Part shown: piece by piece, positions 49,668 through 58,574 of the stretch
Layout of the letters: each line of letters begins with the position of its first letter
Position numbering within the stretch: the first letter of the stretch is position 1
NCBI GenBank assembly: GCA_017420755.1
Contig: JAFQOG010000029.1
Span: forward strand, 1-64,000
Origin: Clostridia bacterium
GTDB lineage: Bacteria > Bacillota > Clostridia > Oscillospirales > CAG-272
DNA length: 64,000 nucleotides
Reading direction: 5' to 3'
The notes under the pieces: generated by a model
The model's input: the letters and a program-made list of their open reading frames with translations, nothing else
What the model was told of the DNA's origin: nothing
Databases searched by the model: none
Translations under genes and position numbers: made by a program

Positions 49668-50827
49668 GAACAATTCTTTTTAAAACAGAAAATAAAATAG
49701 AGCACTTAAGCGAAATAACATATAAGAGAAACAAAAGCGACAGAGCTCTTTGGATCATTATTTTTACACTTTTGCTTTTGGGAACTCTAATGGTAGCAAG
49801 CGCTAGTGTTCCGTACGCTTCATCGCATTATAACGATGGAGCATACTACATAAAGCGTCAAGTGGTGTTTTTGTGCATAGGAATCGCAATAATGATATTT
49901 TTTAGCTCTATACCGATTGGATTTTATAAAAAAATATCGCCATTTTATTATGGAATTTGCGTTTTTTTGCTTGTAATAGTTCTTTTTGGAGGCTTTTCAG
50001 AGGGAGTTGCCAAAAGATGGCTTGGAATACCTGGTACTCCACTGTCCTTTCAGCCATCTGAGCTAATGAAGTTAGGCATAATTTTAATTCTTTCATGGTA
50101 TGCTGAAAAAAGCTACAACCAAAATAAAGGCTTTTTCAAGGAAATAGTTGTTCCGGGACTGTTGCTTTTTGGAGCTTGTGGTCTTGTATTATTAGAAAAG
50201 CACCTTTCGGGAACAGTAATAATAGCCTTAATTGGAATAAGCGTGCTTTTTATAGCTGGAACAAGTGTTAAAAAAATGGCATTTTCATACGGATTAACCG
50301 CTTTGGTTGGAGGGGTAATTTTTTTGCTAACAAATAGCTATGCTATGAAAAGAATAGAATCCTTCTTAAATCCTAATGCCGATGTGTTGAGCGATAAATG
50401 GCAGACAACACAGGGCTTATACGCAATAGGCTCGGGTGGATTTTTCGGCTTGGGATTTTCTAACAGCAGGCAGAAGTATAATTATGTATCGGAGCCTCAA
50501 AATGACTTTATTTTTACAATTTGGTGTGAGGAAATGGGCTTTTTTGGTGCGCTTTTGGTAATTTTTTTGTTTGTGCTTTTGATATGGAGAGGATACAATA
50601 TCGCGCTAAGAGCTAGCGATACCTTTTCTTCGCTTGTGGCATTTGGAATAACAAGTCAAGTGGGAATACAATCCTTTTTAAACATGCTTGTAGTAACGGA
50701 TTTAATTCCTAACACAGGTATATCCTTGCCATTTTTTTCGTATGGCGGAAGCTCTCTTGTAATTTTACTCGCGGAAATGGGAATATTATTATCTGTATCA
50801 AGAAATGCAAGAATTAAGGAGATATAA
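49664..50827 (+). CDS. ftsW: Lipid II polymerase of the SEDS family (FtsW/SpoVE)
   Basis: A 387-residue SEDS glycosyltransferase with about ten helices. Motifs include KRWLGIPGTPLSFQPSEL (with the catalytic loop region near 240-300), FLNPNADVLSDKWQTTQGLY, and the C-terminal GISLPFFSYGGSSL. FtsW, SpoVE and RodA cannot be separated with certainty from sequence alone; position between mraY and murG favours FtsW/SpoVE. It partners the class B PBP encoded at the head of the same operon. Confidence 0.93.
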   Translation: MRTILFKTENKIEHLSEITYKRNKSDRALWIIIFTLLLLGTLMVASASVPYASSHYNDGAYYIKRQVVFLCIGIAIMIFFSSIPIGFYKKISPFYYGICVFLLVIVLFGGFSEGVAKRWLGIPGTPLSFQPSELMKLGIILILSWYAEKSYNQNKGFFKEIVVPGLLLFGACGLVLLEKHLSGTVIIALIGISVLFIAGTSVKKMAFSYGLTALVGGVIFLLTNSYAMKRIESFLNPNADVLSDKWQTTQGLYAIGSGGFFGLGFSNSRQKYNYVSEPQNDFIFTIWCEEMGFFGALLVIFLFVLLIWRGYNIALRASDTFSSLVAFGITSQVGIQSFLNMLVVTDLIPNTGISLPFFSYGGSSLVILLAEMGILLSVSRNARIKEI

Positions 50828-50828
50828 G

Positions 50829-51920
50829 ATGAGAGTTTTATTTTGCGGTGGCGGAACGGCTGGACATGTAAATCCGGCTCTCGCTATTGCGCAGACAATT
50901 TTAAAAAATTCGCCATCTAGTGAGATTGCATATGTGGTTACAAGGGGCGGAATTGAAAACAAGCTTGTACCATATAGAAAATACGAAATAAATGTTATGG
51001 GACTTAGGCGCTCCTTTTCTTTGTCAAATATAAAGGCTGTGTTTTTGACAATAAATGCCATAAGAGAGTCCAAAAAAATAATTCAAGATTTTAAGCCAAA
51101 TATTATAATCGGTACGGGTGGATATGCTTGCTATCCGGTGATTTATGCAGGACACGCAATGGGTATTAAAACTGTCGTTCACGAATCAAACGCAATACCG
51201 GGCAAGGCACTAAAAATGCTCGAGAAGCGTGTTGATAGAATATTTTTGAATTTTAGAGAGGCGGAAAAGTATTTTTCTTGTAAGGAAAAAATCATTCACA
51301 CAGGAAATCCTATAAGAGAAGGCTTTTCGTTTGAAGAAAAAGCAATAATCAAGTCAAGGCTGGGAATAAAAGAAGATTATGTAATTTTATGCTATGGTGG
51401 ATCTCTTGGCGCTAGAGCTATAAACGATGGGGCACTTGAAATAATAGAGAATATCATAAAGGAGAATAAAAATGTAAGACTTATTTGGGCAAGTGGTAAA
51501 AGAGAATACAAGGAAATGTATTATGAATTAAGAAATCGAAAATTTGAAAAAATGAAAAACCTAGAATTTTGTGAATATATTTATGATATGCCTCAAAAAA
51601 TATCATGCGCCGATATTGTTATTTGCAGAGCTGGTGCTATGAGCATATCAGAAATGGCATACGCAGGCAAATGTGCTATTTTCATTCCATCTCCAAATGT
51701 AGTTGATAACCATCAATTTAAAAATGCAGAGGCGCTTAGCTCATGCTCGTCTGCAATATTATTAAGAGAAAGCGAAATTTTTAATTTAAGTGAAATCGTA
51801 ATGGAGCTATTAGAAAACAAGGAAAAGAGAAATGGCTATGAAAGGAGAATAAAATCGTTTTCGGTTAGCGATTCAAACAAGATAATTTATAATGAAATTC
51901 GTAAAATATTAAAAGCATGA
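50829..51920 (+). CDS. murG: Lipid II synthase MurG
   Basis: Adds GlcNAc to lipid I. The 363-residue GT-B enzyme has the G loops FCGGGTAGHVNPALAIA (residues 4-20) and TGGYACYPVIYAG, VHESNAIPGKA, and the C-terminal donor site VICRAGAMSISEMAYAGKCA with DNHQFKNAEAL. In the donor motif RAGA is followed by MSISE where many MurG have GTIAE, a small variation. AAGGAGAT is spaced for ATG 50829; the open frame begins earlier inside ftsW. No terminator is visible after it, so some read-through into the lipoprotein genes is possible. Confidence 0.95.
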   Translation: MRVLFCGGGTAGHVNPALAIAQTILKNSPSSEIAYVVTRGGIENKLVPYRKYEINVMGLRRSFSLSNIKAVFLTINAIRESKKIIQDFKPNIIIGTGGYACYPVIYAGHAMGIKTVVHESNAIPGKALKMLEKRVDRIFLNFREAEKYFSCKEKIIHTGNPIREGFSFEEKAIIKSRLGIKEDYVILCYGGSLGARAINDGALEIIENIIKENKNVRLIWASGKREYKEMYYELRNRKFEKMKNLEFCEYIYDMPQKISCADIVICRAGAMSISEMAYAGKCAIFIPSPNVVDNHQFKNAEALSSCSSAILLRESEIFNLSEIVMELLENKEKRNGYERRIKSFSVSDSNKIIYNEIRKILKA

Positions 51921-51931
51921 AATAAAATAAC

Positions 51932-51960
51932 TTGACTTAGATGCGTGAGTATGGTATTAT
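51932..51960 (+). promoter_or_regulatory. Promoter of the repeat-lipoprotein pair
   Basis: TTGACT (51932-51937), 17 bp, TATTAT (51955-51960). Confidence 0.75.
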
Positions 51961-51995
51961 ATAATAAAATAAGCAAAAAGAAAGAAGTATATTTT

Positions 51996-54900
51996 ATGAT
52001 TACAAAACTAAAAAAGCTATCTATACTCATGCTATTTGTCATTATGATTTTTTCTTTATTTTCATGCGAGGATGAGGCAAAGGCAGTTATGACTCTGCTA
52101 AATGGTGTTGAAAAGGACGGTGTTTATTCGATATCCGTTCCTTCTGCTACCGAAAGCGTTGATTTGAATGATTATATAACCGTTTCTGATGACGCTAAAT
52201 GGAAACTTTATTCTGACGAGGAACAAGAGAATGAAATAGAATCATCAACTGTTGCCTTGAACATAGGAGTTAATCAGTTCTATGTTAGAGTAAAAGAGGG
52301 AACTACGAAAAAAAGCTATACCATTCAGATTGTTAGAAAGAAATCAATAACAGTTTCTTTTGATGCAAACGGAGGCTCTGCATGCCAAGAAATTGTAGTC
52401 GATGAGGGCACGATTGTAACTATTCCAACAACGACTCGCGTAGGCTATGATTTTGCTGGTTGGGACATTGATTTTACAGTGCCCGTTACTGATAATACAA
52501 CCGCAAAGGCTAAATGGAATGCAAAAACCTTCAAGCTTACTGTTGATGGTGAAGAAAGTGTTGTTAAATTTGGCGAGGAATTTTCACTAACGCCAAAGGA
52601 CAAGCTAGGATATAAGTTTGTTAAATGGATAGACGCTAATAATCAAGAATTTTCTGCATCAGGCAAGTGGGATGCTTTGACAGATGTGTCTGTAACATCT
52701 GTATATACAAAAGAGAATTATAAGCTTACCTTTATTTTTAATGCCGATATTGCAAATAAGGTGTCTAGCTATACTGTTGAGGATCTTGTTACTTTTGAAA
52801 CACCAATTCATCCTAACGGACTTGAATTTGATGGTTGGTATTCAGAGCCAGAGCTAAAAAATAAAGTTACCGAGATCAAAAAAGGAACGACAGGAAATAA
52901 GACGCTTTATGCGAAATGGATACATGAGGAGCCTACATATACTGTAACAATTGATGCCGACGGATTTTCCTTTGATGGCACTGTCCTCACATTAAAATAT
53001 GGTCAAGAATATAAGCTTCCTGATGTTCCGGCAAGAAACGGATATGATTTTGTTGCTTGGATCGACCAGGATGGTAATACCATTTCAACAAGCGGAAATT
53101 GGGGCGTTCCGGGTGATACAACTCTTACTATAAAATGGAATGTAAAGAGCTATGTAGTTAAATATATTGCCAATGCTGATATTTCCATTGAAAATGGCAC
53201 ATATACAATCCTTTCCGGACTAACTCTTCCTGTGCCCGTTCATCCTAGCGGATTAGAGTTTTTGGGCTGGTATTCCGATGAAAATCTTTCAAATAAGGTT
53301 GAAAGCATTGAAATAGGTGAATATGGAGCTAAGACGCTTTATGCATCTTGGAAGGAAATCATCATTCCAGAGGAAGAGGAATACGAAATTCTAATAGATG
53401 CCGAGGGTTGTGATTTCGATAAGCAAGTTATTCCCGTAAAATATGGTGATTCCTACACACTTCCTGAGGTTACCGACAGGGTTGGATATACATATACATG
53501 GATGAACGGAGAAGCTCAAATTTCAGCTAGCGGAACATGGAAAATAAAGGAAGATGCAACCATTACGCTTAAATGGACAGCGATTGAATACGACATCAAT
53601 TATGTATTCAATGCAAGCATAGATGAAAAAACAGATAAATATACTATCGAGGACGAATTTATTCTTCCAATTCCAACTCATCCTGATGGGCTTGAATTTG
53701 ATGGTTGGTATGCTGATTCTGGATTGACTCAAAGGGTTGAAAAGATCGAAAAGGGCTCAACAGAGGATAAAACCTTCTATGGAAAGTGGCTTCCAAAGAT
53801 TGAAGAATATGAAATTATAATTGATGCGGTGGGCTTTGAGGCCGGAACTACAATCAAGGTAATTTATGGCGAGGAATATACTCTTCCAGCCGTTCCGGAA
53901 AGATTAGGATATGATTTCGTTGCGTGGATGAATGGCACAGAAATCGTTCCAACAAGTGGTATTTGGACTCTTCACGATAATGCCACATTGACAATCAAGT
54001 GGAATCCTACGACTTATCACATTCAATATATAATCGACGGAAAAACACAAAATCCTAATACAACCAACTCATTTACAATAAATGATGCCGTTGCGCTTCT
54101 TGATCCAACAAGGCCCAATGCAACATTTGTTGGCTGGTACACATCTCCTGATTTTTCCGAGGCGTCAAAGATAACAGAAATTGCAATGGGAACAGCAAAG
54201 GATATTGTTCTTTACGCTAAATTTGACATTACCACCTACACCATTACTTTTGACGCAAATGGAGGTACCGTTTCAAAGGATAGTGCTACATACGAAAAGG
54301 GTGATACCTATGTATTACCAACACCGGAATATCCGGGATACAAGTTCGCAGGCTGGTATTATGGTGAAGACAAGCTCGAGGATGGAAAATGGACTCTTGA
54401 AACTAATATAACGCTTGTGGCAAGCTGGACAAGAGTACTATATCTTGTTGAATATAATTTTAATGGTGGATCAACTACTGAAACACTAAAACAGGCATAT
54501 TCCGTTCAAGATACATTTACACTTCCAATACCCACCAAGGAGGGATATTTCTTCTTAGGCTGGAGCGAGGAGGGAAGTGGTAAAATTTACAAAACCATGA
54601 CCATTCAAACAGGAACTACGGGAAATAAAAAGTTTATTGCTAATTGGTCCGAATTTTCATTCTCGTTTAGTGGAGATGAGGCTATAGTAACAGGCTATAA
54701 GGTTATTTCTTCTAGAGCCTTTGTTAAAATTCCAACTACCGTTAATTATGATGGAGTTGATTACACAGTTACAGAAATAGGACCTAATGTATTTAATGGT
54801 ATAGGTCCATTAATCAAAAAGGGCTATTTTATAGTTGGTGGCAATCTTGTTAGAAAATTTGATGTCGATGTTCCTAAAACTCTAAAGAGAATAGGCATTA

Positions 54901-55064
54901 ACGCCTTTACTGACTGTAACGATGTTTGTATTAATGTTGTTCTAGATAGTGGGGTTGATTTGTACGAATGGGCAGATTCTCTTACTGTTGCCGAAGGAAA
55001 CGATCATGTCGTTGATGTAATTAAGGGTCGCCGTCCCGCAATAGGATGGAGTGTTTACGGATAA
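51996..55064 (+). CDS. Large InlB-repeat lipoprotein with BspA-like end
   Basis: A 1022-residue surface lipoprotein. The signal peptide ends in the lipobox FSLFSC (Cys24). Residues 30-115 look like a cadherin-like beta-sandwich. From 117 to about 885 there are eleven InlB B-type (Listeria-Bacteroides) repeats. After the first, they alternate as two types: A (TVTIDADGF, GYDFVAW, SGxW, TLTIKW; starting near 178, 314, 463, 604, 748) and B (YVFNAD, PxHPxGLEFDGWY, GTTGNKTLYAKW; near 241, 384, 529, 672, 814). The end (about 890-1022) has a BspA-like leucine-rich pattern (VPKTLKRIGINAFTDC). The start is ATG 51996; an earlier open frame from 51945 overlaps the promoter. The likely role is adhesion or wall binding, by inference only. 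Confidence 0.85.
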   Translation: MITKLKKLSILMLFVIMIFSLFSCEDEAKAVMTLLNGVEKDGVYSISVPSATESVDLNDYITVSDDAKWKLYSDEEQENEIESSTVALNIGVNQFYVRVKEGTTKKSYTIQIVRKKSITVSFDANGGSACQEIVVDEGTIVTIPTTTRVGYDFAGWDIDFTVPVTDNTTAKAKWNAKTFKLTVDGEESVVKFGEEFSLTPKDKLGYKFVKWIDANNQEFSASGKWDALTDVSVTSVYTKENYKLTFIFNADIANKVSSYTVEDLVTFETPIHPNGLEFDGWYSEPELKNKVTEIKKGTTGNKTLYAKWIHEEPTYTVTIDADGFSFDGTVLTLKYGQEYKLPDVPARNGYDFVAWIDQDGNTISTSGNWGVPGDTTLTIKWNVKSYVVKYIANADISIENGTYTILSGLTLPVPVHPSGLEFLGWYSDENLSNKVESIEIGEYGAKTLYASWKEIIIPEEEEYEILIDAEGCDFDKQVIPVKYGDSYTLPEVTDRVGYTYTWMNGEAQISASGTWKIKEDATITLKWTAIEYDINYVFNASIDEKTDKYTIEDEFILPIPTHPDGLEFDGWYADSGLTQRVEKIEKGSTEDKTFYGKWLPKIEEYEIIIDAVGFEAGTTIKVIYGEEYTLPAVPERLGYDFVAWMNGTEIVPTSGIWTLHDNATLTIKWNPTTYHIQYIIDGKTQNPNTTNSFTINDAVALLDPTRPNATFVGWYTSPDFSEASKITEIAMGTAKDIVLYAKFDITTYTITFDANGGTVSKDSATYEKGDTYVLPTPEYPGYKFAGWYYGEDKLEDGKWTLETNITLVASWTRVLYLVEYNFNGGSTTETLKQAYSVQDTFTLPIPTKEGYFFLGWSEEGSGKIYKTMTIQTGTTGNKKFIANWSEFSFSFSGDEAIVTGYKVISSRAFVKIPTTVNYDGVDYTVTEIGPNVFNGIGPLIKKGYFIVGGNLVRKFDVDVPKTLKRIGINAFTDCNDVCINVVLDSGVDLYEWADSLTVAEGNDHVVDVIKGRRPAIGWSVYG

Positions 55065-55975
55065 TGAAAAGACTCGTTTTAATTTTCTTATTGATAATTT
55101 TTGTAATAGGGGTTGTTTCTTGCGATAATTCGCAAGAAACAACCGAATCGCAAAGCGAGAGCTTTGTTGGACCTACAAGCTATACCGCAACTCTTGTCTG
55201 TCCAGAGGACGAAAGCATCAATGGCAAAAAAATTGAGGTTTTGTGGAAGCAAACCTATGATTTTCCAACTCCAAAAAGAGAAAATTATCGCTTTAATGGA
55301 TGGATTTGTGGTGATGACAAGCTAAATTCTCTTGATATTTGGCCATACGCTCATGATGCAGAGCTAGTTGCCAGCTGGACTCCTATCACTTATAAAATTG
55401 AATATAAGCTATCTCCTATGCTAAGCGATGCCTTTACAAATTATAATACTGAAACAAAATCATTCTTCTTGCCCGTTCCTAAGCTTATAAATGATTACAT
55501 GTTTGTAGGATGGACAGGAGAAGGCGTTACAGAGCCGTCTAAGGAGTTATTTATCCAAACCGGAAGCTCTGGTAACAAAAAATATACTGCCAATTGGCTT
55601 AGTATAAACGATGTAGAGTATAAGGATGAAAATGGTTTTGCATTTGAAATAATTGAGGATTATGCGGTCATTATCGGATATTACGGAGAACCCAAGGCTA
55701 CGCTTTATATTCCAAGTGAATATAACGGATATCCTGTAAAGAGAATAGCCTCAAATGCTTTAAATAAGCTAAACGATCAAATCAGATCTTCTATCAAGAT
55801 CGAAAGGGAAGACGGGCGTGTAGAGATATATATTCCCTCTACATTAACAGAATTTGAGGATTATGCGTTAGGCGATAATTGGGCAATAGCTATTGATGGC
55901 GGAAACGCTAACGAATGGTTTGCGAACTCAACCTTTGGAAAAGGAAATGGCGCTCTTAGTCCCCAAAATGATTAA
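55064..55975 (+). CDS. Small InlB-repeat lipoprotein, paralogue of the preceding gene
   Basis: A 303-residue lipoprotein with lipobox VIGVVSC (Cys about 20). One A-B dyad of InlB-type repeats (A about 38-110 ending LVASWT; B about 111-177 ending KKYTANW) is followed by a BspA-like domain (IIEDYAVIIGYYGEPKATLY, IPSEYNGYPVKRIASNALN, IPSTLTEFEDYAL). The architecture equals that of its large neighbour with five dyads reduced to one. The ATG shares one base with the upstream stop (TAATG), so translation is coupled. A terminator follows. Confidence 0.83.
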   Translation: MKRLVLIFLLIIFVIGVVSCDNSQETTESQSESFVGPTSYTATLVCPEDESINGKKIEVLWKQTYDFPTPKRENYRFNGWICGDDKLNSLDIWPYAHDAELVASWTPITYKIEYKLSPMLSDAFTNYNTETKSFFLPVPKLINDYMFVGWTGEGVTEPSKELFIQTGSSGNKKYTANWLSINDVEYKDENGFAFEIIEDYAVIIGYYGEPKATLYIPSEYNGYPVKRIASNALNKLNDQIRSSIKIEREDGRVEIYIPSTLTEFEDYALGDNWAIAIDGGNANEWFANSTFGKGNGALSPQND

Positions 55976-55981
55976 TTAAAT

Positions 55982-56020
55982 AAAAAAGGTAGGCACATTT
56001 TAAGCGCCTACCATTTTTTT
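55982..56020. terminator. Bidirectional terminator after the lipoprotein genes
   Basis: Stem GGTAGGC / GCCTACC (55988-55994 and 56006-56012) flanked by six A and seven T. It serves the lipoprotein operon and the converging 53-aa gene. Confidence 0.88.
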
Positions 56021-56180
56021 AGTTCATTTTGAACATAGTAGATACATTATCAGCTGTGGTTTCAGCTATTTTTTTGACCTTTTGAGTGGCGGTTTTGCTA
56101 GTGATAATCATAGCAACAGTGGTGAGTGCAATTCCTGCTACCATTCCCTTTAAAACATTTGCAATTGGCTTGGTATTCAT
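56019..56180 (-). CDS. 53-aa membrane-anchored small protein
   Basis: An ORF of 53 codons on the minus strand with a strong AAAGGAGAT 7 nt before ATG 56180. The product has a short basic N-terminus, one glycine-containing helix (about 8-27, VLKGMVAGIALTTVAMIITS) and a Lys/Thr-rich amphipathic tail. It resembles small membrane proteins common in Clostridia, without a name I can assign. A shared hairpin terminator follows its stop codon. The gene is divergent from pdaA. Confidence 0.78.
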   Translation of the reverse strand: MNTKPIANVLKGMVAGIALTTVAMIITSKTATQKVKKIAETTADNVSTMFKMN

Positions 56181-56318
56181 TATAATATCTCCTTTTAAAT
56201 TTTATTTTCAAATTGATTATTTGCATTTTTATGATAATTAATACATTTGATGAAAATTTTCTTACGATTTAAAACGGAATTTACGCAAATAATAAATTTG
56301 CAAAAGCGAGGTGAAATA

Positions 56319-57104
56319 ATGAAAAAAGCGTTTAAATGCTTAATTTTAATTATATCTGTAATAATGCTTTCTATAAGCTCACATGCAACTAGCGTTAGCT
56401 GGTATTGCATTAGAAATAAAAATCATGAGCAACCAAAGCTTGATAAAACGCTTAGTGTAGTGGAAAAATATGATGTTTTTTGGGTGGATAAGGCTCATGA
56501 TGATATTAGCGATGATGACAAGGTAATATATTTGACCTTTGATGCAGGCTATGAAAATGGAAATGTTGAAAAAATAGTAGATATATTAAATAAGCATGAG
56601 GTAAAGGGCGGATTTTTTGTTCTTGACAATATTTTGACAAAAAACCATTCATTAATCGAAAAAATGATAGATGGCTCTCATACAATCGCAAATCACACAG
56701 CAAGACACAGGGATATGAGTAAGATTAATTCTAAGGAAGAATTTAAAGCAGAGCTTGAAGCCTTAGAAAAGCTTTTCGAGAAGGAATACGGACGCAAAAT
56801 GGTAAAGCTATATCGTCCCCCAGAGGGAAGATTTACCGAGGAAAATTTAAAATGGGCGTCCGAGCTTGGTTATAAGACGGTGATGTGGTCCTTTGCGTAT
56901 GCCGACTGGGACAACGATAGGCAAATGTCATGCGAAAGCGCCAAAAATAAAATTCTCGAAAACCTTCATAATGGAGAAATTATGCTACTTCATCCAACAT
57001 CTTCGACAAATGCCGAAATTATTGAGGATTTGATAGTAGAGCTTAAAAATAAAGGCTTTAGATTTGGTAGTCTAGAGGAGCTTTGTTATAATGATTTGGC
57101 TTAA
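56319..57104 (+). CDS. pdaA: Polysaccharide deacetylase, PdaA-like (spore cortex)
   Basis: A 261-residue NodB-domain protein with an N-terminal signal peptide (hydrophobic 6-20, cut near HAT). The mature start SVSWYCIRNKNHEQP matches the PdaA family, the enzyme that makes muramic delta-lactam in spore cortex. NodB motifs: YLTFDAGYENGNV (motif 1), IANHTARHRDM (metal His pair), RPPEGRFTEENL, and LLHPTSS near the end. The open frame begins at 56247, but GAGGTGA precedes ATG 56319. A short inverted repeat GCAAAT / ATTTGC (56285-56301) lies just before the ribosome site. It overlaps the next deacetylase by 14 bp. Confidence 0.85.
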   Translation: MKKAFKCLILIISVIMLSISSHATSVSWYCIRNKNHEQPKLDKTLSVVEKYDVFWVDKAHDDISDDDKVIYLTFDAGYENGNVEKIVDILNKHEVKGGFFVLDNILTKNHSLIEKMIDGSHTIANHTARHRDMSKINSKEEFKAELEALEKLFEKEYGRKMVKLYRPPEGRFTEENLKWASELGYKTVMWSFAYADWDNDRQMSCESAKNKILENLHNGEIMLLHPTSSTNAEIIEDLIVELKNKGFRFGSLEELCYNDLA

Positions 57105-57768
57105 AAAAGCATTAATTGTTTTTGTATTAATACCCTTAACGCTTGCTATGCCAATCAATGCTCAAAGTGTAGTTTATAATTCGAATATTCATGCAGGAAA
57201 AAAGATAGCATTAACCTTTGATGATGGTCCACACCCTCGTTTAACACCTAAAATTCTTGGAATTTTAGATAAATATAGTGTGAAGGCGACATTTTTTGTA
57301 ATTGGACAAAACGCAAAGTATTATCCAAAACAGCTTGAAATGATAATTGATAATGGGCACGAGATAGGAAATCACACTTATTCTCATAAAATTTTAAAAT
57401 TCTTAAAAAAGAGCGAAATAGAAAAAGAACTTTTAGATGCAGAAAAGCAAATAAAAGAAATCAAGGATTGCGAAATTAATCTTATAAGACCGCCTTGCGG
57501 ACTCTATGATGATAATTTAGAGCAAATTGCAAGAAATAGAGATGATAAGATAGTTCTATGGGCTATTGATACGCTAGATTGGGAGCACACATCTACAAAT
57601 GTAATGGTAAAAAATGTTCTTAGAAATATAAAAGACGGAGATATAATACTTTTTCATGATTATGTAAGTGGAGAATATAATACTCCAAGAGCACTAGAAA
57701 TTTTAATTCCAATATTGCTTGAAAAGGGCTATGAATTTGTTACAGTAAGCGAGCTTTTGCAAAAATAA
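57091..57768 (+). CDS. Secreted polysaccharide deacetylase (NodB)
   Basis: A 225-residue NodB protein with a signal peptide (about 1-24, PINAQS at the cut). All active-site motifs are intact: ALTFDDGPHPRLTP, GHEIGNHTYSHK, IRPPCGLYDD, WAIDTLDW and GDIILFHDY. It should N-deacetylate peptidoglycan or a related glycan outside the membrane; PdaB- and PgdA-like enzymes are both possible. It starts inside pdaA, so both are made together, and a terminator follows 1 bp after the stop. Confidence 0.88.
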   Translation: MIWLKKALIVFVLIPLTLAMPINAQSVVYNSNIHAGKKIALTFDDGPHPRLTPKILGILDKYSVKATFFVIGQNAKYYPKQLEMIIDNGHEIGNHTYSHKILKFLKKSEIEKELLDAEKQIKEIKDCEINLIRPPCGLYDDNLEQIARNRDDKIVLWAIDTLDWEHTSTNVMVKNVLRNIKDGDIILFHDYVSGEYNTPRALEILIPILLEKGYEFVTVSELLQK

Positions 57769-57799
57769 AATAATCCCTCACAAAAGTGAGGGATTATTT
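57769..57799 (+). terminator. Terminator after the deacetylases
   Basis: Stem AATAATCCCTCAC / GTGAGGGATTATT with an AAAA loop (57769-57799). Confidence 0.88.
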
Positions 57800-57823
57800 G
57801 CATTTGTGATAAGTAAAAAAGTG

Positions 57824-57852
57824 TTGACAAAATTTACTATTAATGTTATACT
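57824..57852 (+). promoter_or_regulatory. Strong sigma-A promoter of the 220-aa gene
   Basis: TTGACA (57824-57829), 17 bp, TATACT (57847-57852), one mismatch in total. Confidence 0.88.
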
Positions 57853-57903
57853 AAAATCACGGATTGCATATGCAGACGGAATTTATTTTAAAGGAGAACA
57901 AAA

Positions 57904-58566
57904 ATGGCACAATACACACCAGACCAGGTTTTTGGACTTGCATGCGCAGCATATGACGATGCAAGATTTTTGGTAAGAGAAATGAGCAACATCGCAACGC
58001 AGGTTATCGAGGATTTTCCTGTAAATGTTCCTATGGGACAATATGACCTAGTGCTTCAAGCAGCACTTCTTAACGCAGCTGTTAGCGATGGAAAATTTGA
58101 GGACATTGAAAAGCAATTCATCGCAAAGATTACAGATTATTGCGATCTTATGCTTTTGATTAATGCTGAGCTTAAAAATGAAGTTGAGGACTGGGTTGAT
58201 ATTACATGGGATCATGTAGCTGTTCTTGACGAAGAGACCAGAAATAAGCTCGTTGGAATTAGCGTTGCTATTGTTGAAAAGCACACAGAGTCACTTGTAA
58301 AGCTATTCGCTATTATCGACAAGGCTATCGAGGAAAGAGACTTTATTGCTGAGCTAAGAGAAATCACCACAAGAATCATCGTTACATTTACCTTGGTTGA
58401 TGGCGACGATCTTGAGAGTGAAAATGTTAAAAACGAGGCTCTTCATGCTCTTGCTGTATTTGAGTACATAGTAGGCCAAAAATGGAGTGCTATTACCGAC
58501 GAAACAGACGAACCAAGCGCAGAAGACACTCCCGCAGATGCTCCTGACTCAGCAGATGGAGAATAA
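57904..58566 (+). CDS. Acidic helical protein of unknown function (TerB-like segment)
   Basis: A 220-residue cytoplasmic protein, almost all helical and very acidic, with a low-complexity end rich in Asp, Pro, Ser and Glu. The stretch LNAAVSDGKFEDIEKQFIAK (about 56-75) resembles the TerB fold signature (helix, then A-x-DG, then a helix with E). I recognise no family with confidence and no catalytic motif. AAAGGAGA precedes ATG 57904. It is a monocistronic gene with a near-consensus promoter and its own terminator, which suggests abundant expression. Confidence 0.7.
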   Translation: MAQYTPDQVFGLACAAYDDARFLVREMSNIATQVIEDFPVNVPMGQYDLVLQAALLNAAVSDGKFEDIEKQFIAKITDYCDLMLLINAELKNEVEDWVDITWDHVAVLDEETRNKLVGISVAIVEKHTESLVKLFAIIDKAIEERDFIAELREITTRIIVTFTLVDGDDLESENVKNEALHALAVFEYIVGQKWSAITDETDEPSAEDTPADAPDSADGE

Positions 58567-58574
58567 TAACAATT

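Noticed and set aside
52300-54700. CRISPR array or DNA-level tandem repeat in the large lipoprotein gene
   Set aside because: The repeats are protein-level InlB units in a single open frame, divergent in DNA; no short identical repeats with spacers were seen here or elsewhere in the window.
56200-56318. Sigma-G or sigma-E promoter for pdaA
   Set aside because: Partial matches (TGCATT and CATTTGA) were found, but neither the sequences nor the spacing were convincing.
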